Source of the DNA: an archaeon | GTDB lineage: Archaea; Halobacteriota; Syntropharchaeia; Alkanophagales; Methanospirareceae | Reading direction: 5' to 3' | Assembly: GCA_030019325.1 (NCBI GenBank) | Contig: JASEFB010000051.1 | Span: 7,822-14,212, forward strand | Length of the DNA stretch: 6,391 bases | Shown here: positions 1 to 5,314 of the stretch, one piece after another | Layout of the letters: each line of letters opens with the position of its first letter | How positions within the stretch are numbered: position 1 is the stretch's first letter | Program-made: the position numbers and the translations under genes | Notes under the pieces: generated by a model | The model's input: only the letters and a program-made list of their open reading frames with translations | Database searches by the model: none | Told to the model about the DNA's origin: nothing

Positions 1-117
1 CTTACCAAGCTCCGAGACCAAAAACCACTCTATTCCCACACCATGCCGGACGAAATATTCGTCTCGATCTTTCGCAAAGCCGAAGCCGAGAAGCCCGAAC
101 AACTTAAGTGCCGGCAT
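1..117 (-). CDS. Start of an unidentified protein, cut by the window edge
   Basis: An open frame of 39 codons runs from the ATG at 117 to base 1 with no stop, so this is only an N-terminus. It begins MPALKLFGLLGFGF and continues with a mixed polar/aromatic stretch (DRDEYF, then GIEWFLV), which reads like real protein. A purine-rich GGAGAGAGG lies 3-9 nt upstream of the ATG as a plausible ribosome binding site, and an in-frame TAA about 25 nt upstream excludes a longer start. The frame overlaps the last 88 nt of the upstream minus-strand gene, which suggests translational coupling. The alternative is that the upstream gene suffered a frameshift and this is its true C-terminus, but the separate ATG with a binding site argues for an independent gene. 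The family is not recognised. Confidence 0.45.
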   Translation of the reverse strand, partial: MPALKLFGLLGFGFAKDRDEYFVRHGVGIEWFLVSELGK

Positions 118-644
118 GATCCTCTCTCCGAAAACGTCCGGTTAATTTCTTCATTCACTTCGTATGGCTGCTCGTAGTCCTCTTCTATCTCTTCTCCATA
201 GCCCATTAGCCATTCCTCGAACTCTGCATCCCATGCCACGCTTGCCGGGTCGAGTTCAAAGTAAGTTTCAAATCTGCGAATGTATCGTTGCGGATTTTTG
301 CATGCCGAGAGAATATCATCCAGTTGCTCTTTGTCTATTTCCCCTCTCTCGTAGAGGAATTTGAAGAATTTCTTGAAAGCAACAAGTATAGGGCGAACAT
401 CACCCTTAGTACTGTTCAGCACCTTCCGGATATACCAATCACCGAGATGATCTTCTCTATCACCGCCGGACGCATCTAAAACTCTTTTCCCTATATAATC
501 TCCGAGATAGTGTAAGGCAAAGAAATCGACTCTTTGAGCGTGTTCTGAAGCTGTTTCTGCGCTTATTCCTTTATTCATTGTTAGATGCGTGAAAAACTGC
601 TTGTGTAATCTCTCCGTTTTCTTTTCTAACTGTATACGGGGCAT
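30..644 (-). CDS. Protein with a tyrosine-recombinase-like core-binding (SAM-like) domain, no catalytic domain
   Basis: 204 residues. Residues about 10-110 have the helical pattern of the N-terminal SAM-like/core-binding domain of phage-type integrases: an opening helix (KQFFTHLTMNKGIS), TASEHAQRV, then a late helix ending FKKFFKFLYERGEI. In that family this domain grips DNA. The C-terminal catalytic domain with its Arg-His-Arg-Tyr residues is absent: after residue 120 the chain becomes strongly acidic (GYGEEIEEDYEQPYEV), and the last 30 residues, which overlap the next gene, are Ser/Cys-rich and look non-conserved. The protein is therefore more likely a stand-alone DNA-binding protein or a remnant than an active recombinase. 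The ATG at 644 has only a weak purine tract upstream (GAAGAA). It is transcribed divergently from the RPA-like gene. The domain call comes from pattern recognition only. Confidence 0.6.
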   Translation of the reverse strand: MPRIQLEKKTERLHKQFFTHLTMNKGISAETASEHAQRVDFFALHYLGDYIGKRVLDASGGDREDHLGDWYIRKVLNSTKGDVRPILVAFKKFFKFLYERGEIDKEQLDDILSACKNPQRYIRRFETYFELDPASVAWDAEFEEWLMGYGEEIEEDYEQPYEVNEEINRTFSERGSCRHLSCSGFSASALRKIETNISSGMVWE

Positions 645-839
645 TTCTTCTTTTTACACCTTGCTAGCTAAGTTTTTCTTCCATATTTTGTGTTCAATCC
701 GATTTCATTAACTCTCTTATAAAAGGTTATCGAAACCTATTTTCCCCTTCATAAATATATCCATTTCTTCATATCTAAAACTGTTCTTCCATAAACTGAT
801 ACTTTTTTTAGCGCCAATTATTTTTTAAAATAAAGTGCT
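645..839. promoter_or_regulatory. AT-rich divergent intergenic region with TATA-like boxes
   Basis: This 195-nt spacer separates the minus-strand core-binding-domain gene from the plus-strand RPA-like gene and should hold both promoters. TATA-like stretches are CTTATAAAAGG (717-727), ATAAATATAT (750-759) and TTTTTTAAAATAAA (821-834). The first two can be read on either strand. The third sits only a few bases before the ATG at 840; if it were the real TATA box, transcription would begin inside the ORF, so one of the more upstream boxes is preferred for the RPA-like gene. No hairpin or riboswitch-like structure was seen. Confidence 0.35.
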
Positions 840-1529
840 ATGCACCGAGCTTATAACAAACACGGGTTCTTCAGTTTTTCGGATAGTGGAGTCAGAGAGC
901 TGAGTTGCGTGAAGCACGGCGAATCAGAAATCAATGCTATATGTAGAGTATTAGAGATAGCAAGAAAGGAGATAAGGACGAAAGGGGGTGTCGAAAGAGG
1001 TGTTCTTCACGGAATAGTCGCTGACGATACCGCAAAATTACCGTTGGTCTCATGGGAAGAGCGCGAGGAGCTTGTGAAGGACAAGGTCGTGCTCATAGAA
1101 AATGCCTCTGTGAAGAGGTGGAAGGGGCTGCCTACATTGTATGCGGGGAGAAACACGAACGTACGCGAAATCGACGAGGATATCGGCTTTCCCAGTTACG
1201 CTGATTTGATAAAGCCAAGGAAGAGGAGTATAGGGGAAATCGTTAGATGTGAAGGCGCTTTCGATGTTATCGTAGAAGGTTATATCATATCAATCGTGGA
1301 GGAAGCAGATAAAAGGGTGCTGGTATTAGACGATGGTACAGGTGCGGTATATCTCGTATTAAGAGGAAGAGAAACTGAAAAGCGTTTCTCTTTTGGGGTG
1401 TCTGTTAGGGCGAGAGGAAATGTGGCAGACTCTGAAAAGGGGTATGTGTTAATGGCAGAGGAAGTTGAAATACGAGGCGAAGAGTTTATACTAAATGGGA
1501 TAAAGAACTTTTTGTGTAAATATACCTGA
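840..1529 (+). CDS. RPA-like single-stranded DNA-binding protein with two OB folds
   Basis: 229 residues. Residues about 17-115 match the archaeal RPA DNA-binding domain: VRELSCVKHGESEIN leading into strand 1, the basic EIRTKGGV turn, the SW of strand 3, VVLIENASVKRWKGLPTLYAG, and a closing NVREIDEDIGFPS. Residues about 135-215 form a second, shorter OB fold (VEGYIISIVEEADKRVLVLDDGTGAVYLVL, interrupted here by no gap, then a FGVSVRARGNV barrel strand). No zinc finger is visible, so the protein is shorter than multi-OB archaeal RPA forms. Proteins of this family coat single-stranded DNA in replication and repair. ATG 840 is chosen because the next candidate, GTG at 909, would cut the first strand of OB fold 1; no strong Shine-Dalgarno is present. 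It may instead be an accessory RPA-associated protein. A palindromic repeat follows the stop. Confidence 0.8.
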   Translation: MHRAYNKHGFFSFSDSGVRELSCVKHGESEINAICRVLEIARKEIRTKGGVERGVLHGIVADDTAKLPLVSWEEREELVKDKVVLIENASVKRWKGLPTLYAGRNTNVREIDEDIGFPSYADLIKPRKRSIGEIVRCEGAFDVIVEGYIISIVEEADKRVLVLDDGTGAVYLVLRGRETEKRFSFGVSVRARGNVADSEKGYVLMAEEVEIRGEEFILNGIKNFLCKYT

Positions 1530-1537
1530 TTTAAAAT

Positions 1538-1588
1538 AAGCCCTTACAGGGTTTTCGGGGTAGTAGGGCGGAGCCCTACATTTGTAGG
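1538..1588. repeat. Palindromic repeat element, copy 1 (intergenic)
   Basis: A GC-rich 51-nt island in AT-rich flanks, related to 2858-2907. Arm 1 is AAGCCCT-TAC-AGGGTTT (1538-1554, one G-T wobble). A linker with TCGGGG follows. Arm 2 is GTAGGGC-GGA-GCCCTAC (1563-1579), a perfect 7-bp stem with a GGA loop. Arm 3 is CCTACA-TT-TGTAGG (1575-1588); it reuses the 3' half of arm 2, so arms 2 and 3 cannot both form. The element lies 8 nt after the RPA-like stop and 39 nt before the thiolase start, where it could affect termination or the mRNA leader. It is not followed by a T-run typical of a terminator. Confidence 0.8.
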
Positions 1589-1598
1589 TAAATAAAAA

Positions 1599-1624
1599 GG
1601 AGGAGCGAAGATAGGAGAGGAGAT
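1599..1624 (+). promoter_or_regulatory. Purine-rich ribosome binding region of the thiolase gene
   Basis: Two Shine-Dalgarno-like blocks precede ATG 1628: GGAGGAG at 1599-1605 and GGAGAGGAGAT at 1614-1624. The second has the usual close spacing to the ATG and fixes the start. Confidence 0.6.
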
Positions 1625-1627
1625 ACG

Positions 1628-2821
1628 ATGAGAGATGTGGCGATAATAGGAATTGGGCATACGAAGTTCGGGAGAGCTTCGAAGACATTAATTGAGTTAT
1701 TCTCAGAAGCGGCACTGCAAGCAATTGACGATGCAGGTGTGGACTTGAAGAAGATAGAAGCTCTGTTTCAAGGTGCCGCTCTACCGGATTTTGAAGAGGG
1801 GCAGGTAATGCCAGCGGTATTCTCGGCTGCTGACCTCAACCTGGGACCTATACCTGCGACGAGATGTGAAGGTGCATGTGCTTCAGCATCAGTTGCGATA
1901 CGAGATGCAGCGATGTGGGTCGGTGCTGGTGAATACGATATCGTGCTAGCGGGAGGAGTGGAAAAAGCGTCAACGATGGGTGTCAACTTTGCCACACGAA
2001 CGTTTGCGATGGCGTGCCATGCGCCAACCGAAGGACCGGTGGGACTCACCTTTCCAGGTGTATTCGCAATGGCCGCGCGAGTCTATTCGAGAAATTACGA
2101 TATACCCCTTGATAACCTGAGAGCGGAAATGGCGAGTGTTTCAGTGAAGAACCACCGGCACGGTGCTTTGAATCCTTTAGCACAATTTTATAAGAAGTAC
2201 GGCGATTTAACGGTAGAAGATGTGATCAATTCGCGATTAGTAGCTGATCCATTAACGCTTTTGGACTGCTGCCCGTTTTCGGATGGAGCCTCAGCATTGG
2301 TGCTCTGCTCAGCAGAGGAGGCGAGGAAGTATACTGACGAGCCGATTTACATCGTTGGAACGGGACAAGGTTCGGGGACTCCATTAGCAAAGATGGAGGA
2401 TCTAACAAAACCTGTTTCGAGAATAAACTCTGCACGAGCAGCATTTAAGCATGCAAACCTCAGCCCCGAAGATATTGACATAGTGGAAGTTCACGATTGT
2501 TTTACCATCGCGGAATTGATAGCACTCGAGTGTATGGGGTTCTTTAAGTGGGGCGAAGCGGCAGATGCAACCGTAGAGGGTCAAACTGAATTAGGTGGGA
2601 AAATACCGGTAAATATGTCAGGAGGGTTAATCGGCAAAGGGCATCCAATAGGCGCAACGGGCGCGTCCCAGGTTTACTGGATCGTTAAGCAGATGAGAGG
2701 CGAAGCACCTAAAGGCAATCAAATTGACCCTATTCCGGAGTATGGGATGACTGATACACTCGGCGGCGATTTCGGGACGCTGTGCCACCTTATACTTGGC
2801 AGGTCGAAGAGGAGGAAATAG
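1628..2821 (+). CDS. Thiolase / acetyl-CoA C-acetyltransferase-like protein (SCP2-thiolase type)
   Basis: 397 residues, full length for the archaeal SCP2-type thiolase family. The N-terminus RDVAIIGIGHTKFGR is the first strand of the thiolase fold. The probable nucleophile is Cys84 in EGACASAS. Other family landmarks are VHDCFTIAE (His289), GLIGKGHPIGATG (His339) and a C-terminal GGDFGTLCHLIL (Cys386), giving the Cys/His/His/Cys set expected for thiolysis or Claisen condensation of acyl-CoA. A DUF35 protein follows after 16 nt; such pairs form a complex in archaea, best known for acetoacetyl-CoA thiolase with HMG-CoA synthase in the mevalonate pathway. No HMG-CoA synthase gene is next to it here, so the role could equally be acyl-CoA degradation, and the substrate cannot be read from the sequence. 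It is a soluble cytoplasmic enzyme. The start is supported by the purine-rich binding site upstream. Confidence 0.9.
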   Translation: MRDVAIIGIGHTKFGRASKTLIELFSEAALQAIDDAGVDLKKIEALFQGAALPDFEEGQVMPAVFSAADLNLGPIPATRCEGACASASVAIRDAAMWVGAGEYDIVLAGGVEKASTMGVNFATRTFAMACHAPTEGPVGLTFPGVFAMAARVYSRNYDIPLDNLRAEMASVSVKNHRHGALNPLAQFYKKYGDLTVEDVINSRLVADPLTLLDCCPFSDGASALVLCSAEEARKYTDEPIYIVGTGQGSGTPLAKMEDLTKPVSRINSARAAFKHANLSPEDIDIVEVHDCFTIAELIALECMGFFKWGEAADATVEGQTELGGKIPVNMSGGLIGKGHPIGATGASQVYWIVKQMRGEAPKGNQIDPIPEYGMTDTLGGDFGTLCHLILGRSKRRK

Positions 2822-2824
2822 AGA

Positions 2825-2834
2825 GGGGGAGGAG
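2825..2834 (+). promoter_or_regulatory. Strong Shine-Dalgarno that fixes the DUF35 start
   Basis: GGGGGAGGAG lies just upstream of ATG 2838. It makes 2838 the start instead of the in-frame ATG at 2796, which lies inside the thiolase gene. This matters because it places the palindromic repeat at 2858 within the translated region. Confidence 0.7.
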
Positions 2835-2837
2835 AGA

Positions 2838-3305
2838 ATGGAGAACGAACTGAAAGTAAACCCCTCCGGGGTTTCCGGGGGCACGGGCGGAGCCCGTGAA
2901 TACACGGTTTTAACCCAGGCGGACTATGAGAACGGCGTAAAGGAAGGGAAATTGTTCGGATTGAGGTGTACCGCATGCAAGAAAATAACATGCCCTCCAA
3001 TGCCGGTTTGCCAGTGGTGCGGTAGCAGGAACCTTGAGAGAACAGAATTGGGTGGAGAAGGCGAGTTGATAACGTTCACGGAGATCCGTGTGCCACCAGA
3101 GGGATTTGAAGATGATGTTCCTTATATCCCGTGTCTGGTGAGGACAAAAGAGGGGCCTTGTGTTGTGGGGCGGCTCGATTACGATGCTGAGCGTGCCACG
3201 CAAGAACTACTGGGTAAGCAGGTGAAATTGAATGGCTCGTATACCAAGGGGGATAAATTCTCGGGTGGACCTCGCACATGCCCGGTATTTGGCGTTATAG
3301 AATGA
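2838..3305 (+). CDS. DUF35 OB-fold/zinc-ribbon protein, partner of the thiolase, with a repeat-encoded N-terminal insert
   Basis: 155 residues from ATG 2838. The family core starts at LTQADYENGVKEGKLFGLRC, followed by a rubredoxin-like zinc ribbon (Cys44-x2-Cys47 and Cys58-x2-Cys61; an extra Cys52 is present) and then an OB fold from about residue 70 (GELITFTEIRVPPEGF, VPYIPCLV, VVGRLDY, LLGKQVKL). In archaeal thiolase/HMG-CoA synthase complexes the DUF35 protein bridges the two enzymes and helps form the CoA site; the same role is inferred here from the adjacent thiolase. The oddity is residues 8-22 (NPSGVSGGTGGAREY plus Thr): this Gly-rich stretch precedes the family core and is encoded entirely by a palindromic repeat (2858-2907). 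No ATG or GTG in frame lies between the repeat and the core, so the insert should be present in the protein. Confidence 0.88.
   Translation: MENELKVNPSGVSGGTGGAREYTVLTQADYENGVKEGKLFGLRCTACKKITCPPMPVCQWCGSRNLERTELGGEGELITFTEIRVPPEGFEDDVPYIPCLVRTKEGPCVVGRLDYDAERATQELLGKQVKLNGSYTKGDKFSGGPRTCPVFGVIE
2858..2907. repeat. Palindromic repeat element, copy 2 (inside the DUF35 gene)
   Basis: A 50-nt relative of 1538-1588. Arm 1 is AAACCCC-TCC-GGGGTTT (2858-2874, perfect 7 bp). The linker contains CCGGGG. Arm 2 is CACGGGC-GGA-GCCCGTG (2882-2898, perfect 7 bp, same GGA loop as copy 1). Arm 3 is CCGTG-AATA-CACGG (2894-2907) and competes with arm 2. The bases that differ from copy 1 lie mostly in paired positions and change on both sides of the stems. 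It is read in frame as residues 8-22 of the DUF35 protein. Confidence 0.8.
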
Positions 3306-3366
3306 ATGATAGAAGAGGAGAGAAGAATAGATGATAAAAAGATAATGAGCAGCTTAGAAGAGTTAG
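3306..3366 (+). pseudogene. Possible truncated third ORF of the thiolase operon
   Basis: ATG 3306 immediately follows the DUF35 stop (TGAATG). The first 20 or so codons read MIEEERRIDDKKIMSSLEE, a charged helix-like stretch. From about 3367 the frame passes into sequence that is the antisense of a PPC-domain gene fragment, and it ends at 3506. This looks like the 5' remnant of a gene whose remainder was replaced, or simply a chance ORF; there is no clear binding site and no family is recognised. The formal ORF is 66 codons. Confidence 0.25.
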
Positions 3367-3706
3367 AATGCATACCCCTTACCGGAGCCGCTAAGAGAAT
3401 AGGTTGCTGTGGCACCTGTTCCGGAAAAGTTCCGCTTTTTCTTCCACTGTTAGCACCTGGACTACCCGAAAGTGCCCAGCATTTCCAGTTACCGCTGCCA
3501 CTGTAGGAACGCACCATTATATAGAGCGTTCCGGAGCCGCTTGTTGTAAAGTACTCCAATGAAGTGCCTGAATATCCTCTTGCATCATAATCACTCGTTG
3601 TAGGTGGGGAACCCCATTTCGCATATAAATTGAAGTCCGCATTTTCGTTGCCCCCCATCACTGTTGTAACGGTAGAGTAGCCTGATACTGAGAAGGTATA
3701 AGTGTT
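3367..3706 (-). pseudogene. Decayed PPC-domain gene fragment, paralogous to 4575-4920
   Basis: Read on the minus strand, this segment encodes the second part of one PPC domain and the beginning of the next, closely matching residues about 122-234 of the downstream-half PPC protein at 4368-5276 (shared GSPPTTSDYDARGYSG, SLEYFTTSGSGTLYIMV and NSGRKSGT). It is broken in several ways. There is no signal peptide or ATG start; a TAA lies in frame at about 3726. One base is missing near 3427 (GGAAAAG against AGAAAGAG in the paralog), shifting the frame after SGRKSGT. A codon is missing near 3394, and a stop follows GYAF. Homology ends near 3367. The segment is convergent with the thiolase operon. 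It is a partial duplication that no longer encodes a working protein. Confidence 0.75.
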
Positions 3707-3824
3707 CCCGATGTCCTCTTTCCTCCTTTATAATTTGACAAGGTCAAACTAATACGATCCCTTTCCTCGTCTCTCCACATCACCTTCTCTTCGTTGGATA
3801 CTTATGAAAGCTCCTCTTTGGCGT
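3707..3824. other. Spacer with an inverted repeat
   Basis: No gene was seen here. It holds the 6-bp inverted repeat TTTGAC-AAG-GTCAAA (3734-3748), next to TTTATAATTT (3727-3736), and on the minus strand a purine run AAGGAGGAAAGAGG just before the PPC fragment. These could be remnants of a promoter and binding site for the lost gene, but no start codon follows them. Confidence 0.3.
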
Positions 3825-4274
3825 TCACTGACTTCGCATATCTTCCTCATGATATGCGATTAATAAAGTAACTTTGTTGTCTTCTATTTTACTTAGAAAG
3901 ATTGCAATATTCTTGTATTTTAAAGCCACATCATCTTGTAAGCTTAAGGGAACAATCATCGGTTCTCCTGTTGTTTCATTGCGGACTTCAATTTTTACTA
4001 TTCCTTTTTCTTCTTCTACGGAAATAAGTTTGATTAAATTACCTTTCACCAATACACTCTCATTTAGTTTTATCTCTACATTTTCAAATTGTGGAGGCTG
4101 TGTTATGGGTGGTGGTGTTCTTGGTGGCTGTGTTACAGATGATGGTATTGGTGTTACAAATGGTGATGTTATAGGTGGGGGTTCTGGGGATTTAATTATT
4201 ACGCCTGCAATACATACGAGTGCTACAGTAATTGCTACTGCAATTAATACCAAAGCCATTGTTTTCTTCCTCAT
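3825..4274 (-). CDS. Membrane-anchored hypothetical protein with Pro/Thr linker and beta domain
   Basis: 149 residues from ATG 4274. The N-terminus MRKKTMALVLIAVAITVALVC has a basic head and one hydrophobic helix, so it is a signal anchor or signal peptide; no proper lipobox is seen (ALVC lacks a small residue before Cys). Residues about 29-60 are a Pro/Thr/Ser-rich linker (PPPITSPF, TQPPRTPPPITQPP), typical of extracytoplasmic spacers. The rest alternates hydrophobic and charged residues in a beta pattern (VEIKLNESVLVKGNLIKLIS, VKIEVRN, VTLLIAY). No family is recognised. A longer start at GTG 4286 is possible, but the TATA box at 4301-4308 puts transcription start near 4279, favouring ATG 4274 with a very short or absent leader. 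It lies downstream of, and in the same direction as, the PPC protein. Confidence 0.7.
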   Translation of the reverse strand: MRKKTMALVLIAVAITVALVCIAGVIIKSPEPPPITSPFVTPIPSSVTQPPRTPPPITQPPQFENVEIKLNESVLVKGNLIKLISVEEEKGIVKIEVRNETTGEPMIVPLSLQDDVALKYKNIAIFLSKIEDNKVTLLIAYHEEDMRSQ

Positions 4275-4298
4275 GTTTTTTTCCACATTTGCATCATT

Positions 4299-4309
4299 AA
4301 TATATAAAT
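4299..4309 (-). promoter_or_regulatory. TATA box of the membrane-anchored protein gene
   Basis: On the minus strand the sequence reads ATTTATATATT, a good match to an archaeal TATA box, about 30 nt upstream of ATG 4274. The spacing predicts transcription start near 4279, so the transcript would be nearly leaderless. Confidence 0.5.
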
Positions 4310-4310
4310 A

Positions 4311-4334
4311 AAAAAGAGAAAAAATAAAAAAGGT
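4311..4334 (-). terminator. T-run terminator after the PPC-protein gene
   Basis: On the minus strand three runs of six T (separated by A and CTC) follow the PPC stop by about 35-55 nt. Oligo-T without a hairpin is the usual archaeal intrinsic terminator. It abuts the TATA box of the next gene. Confidence 0.55.
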
Positions 4335-4367
4335 TGAAAGATTGTTTGTACCCGATGTCCTTTTATG

Positions 4368-5276
4368 TTAGAATATCAGTCCTACCGTTGCATACTGCCC
4401 GCTTCCTGAATAAGAGTGTACCATGAAGTAGAGTTTTGCAATCCATGATGTTGATGCAGGACCTGCTATCTCCTGCGCCCAACTGGAGTATCCACGTGCA
4501 TCATAGTCGCTTGTTGTGGGTGGTGAATTCCATTTGATGTATAGGTCAAAGTCGCTTCCGTCTGGACCTGAATTGAATGCATATCCATAACCAGAGCTGA
4601 TAGTAGTAGAATAGGTTGCTGTAGCACCGGTTCCAGAAAGAGTTCCGCTCTTTCTTCCACTGTTAACGCTTGGATCACCCCAAAGTGCCCAGCACTTCCA
4701 TCTGCCGCTGCCACTATATGAATGCACCATTATATAGAGCGTTCCGGAGCCACTTGTTGTGAAGTACTCCAGGGAGTAACCCGAGTAGCCTCTTGCATCA
4801 TAATCACTCGTTGTAGGTGGGGAACCCCATTTCGCATACAGATCGAAGTCTGCATTTTCATTGCCTGCCATCATGACTGTAACGGGAGAGTAGCCTGATA
4901 CTGAGAAGGTATAGGAGCTTCCGGTGCCTGAAAGAGTGCCACTCTTGCTTGTTATTAAGTCTCCACCGCCAGGCGTTTTTCTCTGGTTTAGGCTTGCATA
5001 TTCATCACTGCCATAATAGGACTCAGAGTGTTGGTTGTCCATATTTAAGTTTGACCACTCTGTCCACGTGAAAGTGTTCTTCAAGTTTACCGCTCCTAAA
5101 TTCTTGTCCAAAGCGTGGTAATCAACGAAAGTCTTCCAAAGACTGTTCGGCGTCACTGTATCATTATGTTCCAGCGCGGCATCGACATCTTTTATATATT
5201 GTGTTGCAGGCAAAGTATATGTCTTGCTCCACTGGACGCCATCTGTCTGATCATATACCAAAAATGTTATTTGCAT
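4368..5276 (-). CDS. C-terminal half of a split exported protein: beta domain end plus two PPC domains
   Basis: 302 residues from the first ATG (5276), but the frame is open back to 5423 and has no ribosome binding site there, so this is most likely the downstream part of the gene starting at 6325. Residues 1-75 finish a beta-sandwich-like domain (MQITFLVYDQTDGVQWSKTY, NTFTWTEWSN). Two bacterial pre-peptidase C-terminal (PPC) domains follow, at about 106-200 and 207-302. Each has the family marks: an SGTLSGTG opening, DFDLY, SPPTTSDYDARGYS and a closing HSYSGSG strand. PPC domains are secreted binding or folding modules, usually attached to peptidases, but no peptidase is present here. The two domains are clearly tandem duplicates. 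A third partial copy lies at 3367-3706. Confidence 0.75.
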   Translation of the reverse strand: MQITFLVYDQTDGVQWSKTYTLPATQYIKDVDAALEHNDTVTPNSLWKTFVDYHALDKNLGAVNLKNTFTWTEWSNLNMDNQHSESYYGSDEYASLNQRKTPGGGDLITSKSGTLSGTGSSYTFSVSGYSPVTVMMAGNENADFDLYAKWGSPPTTSDYDARGYSGYSLEYFTTSGSGTLYIMVHSYSGSGRWKCWALWGDPSVNSGRKSGTLSGTGATATYSTTISSGYGYAFNSGPDGSDFDLYIKWNSPPTTSDYDARGYSSWAQEIAGPASTSWIAKLYFMVHSYSGSGQYATVGLIF

Positions 5277-5314
5277 ATAATCTGTATGCCCATTTGCGTG
5301 TTCTGGTCGTATTG

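Noticed and set aside
725..737. GGTTATCGAAACC as an operator palindrome
   Set aside because: Only four bases pair on each side and the centre is off register, so chance is likely.
909..911. GTG 909 as the RPA-like start, suggested by the TATA-like run at 821-834
   Set aside because: It would remove the opening VRELS part of the first OB fold; ATG 840 keeps the domain whole.
1538..1588. Palindromic element as an ordinary intrinsic terminator of the RPA-like gene
   Set aside because: No T-run follows it, and the related copy sits inside a coding region where termination would be harmful.
2796..2837. Upstream start at ATG 2796 for the DUF35 gene
   Set aside because: It lies inside the thiolase coding region and has no binding site, whereas ATG 2838 has a strong one.
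3179..3661. 160-codon minus-strand ORF over the DUF35 end and PPC fragment
   Set aside because: Only its first part is PPC sequence. After the one-base deletion near 3427 it is a shadow frame, and it runs antisense through DUF35.
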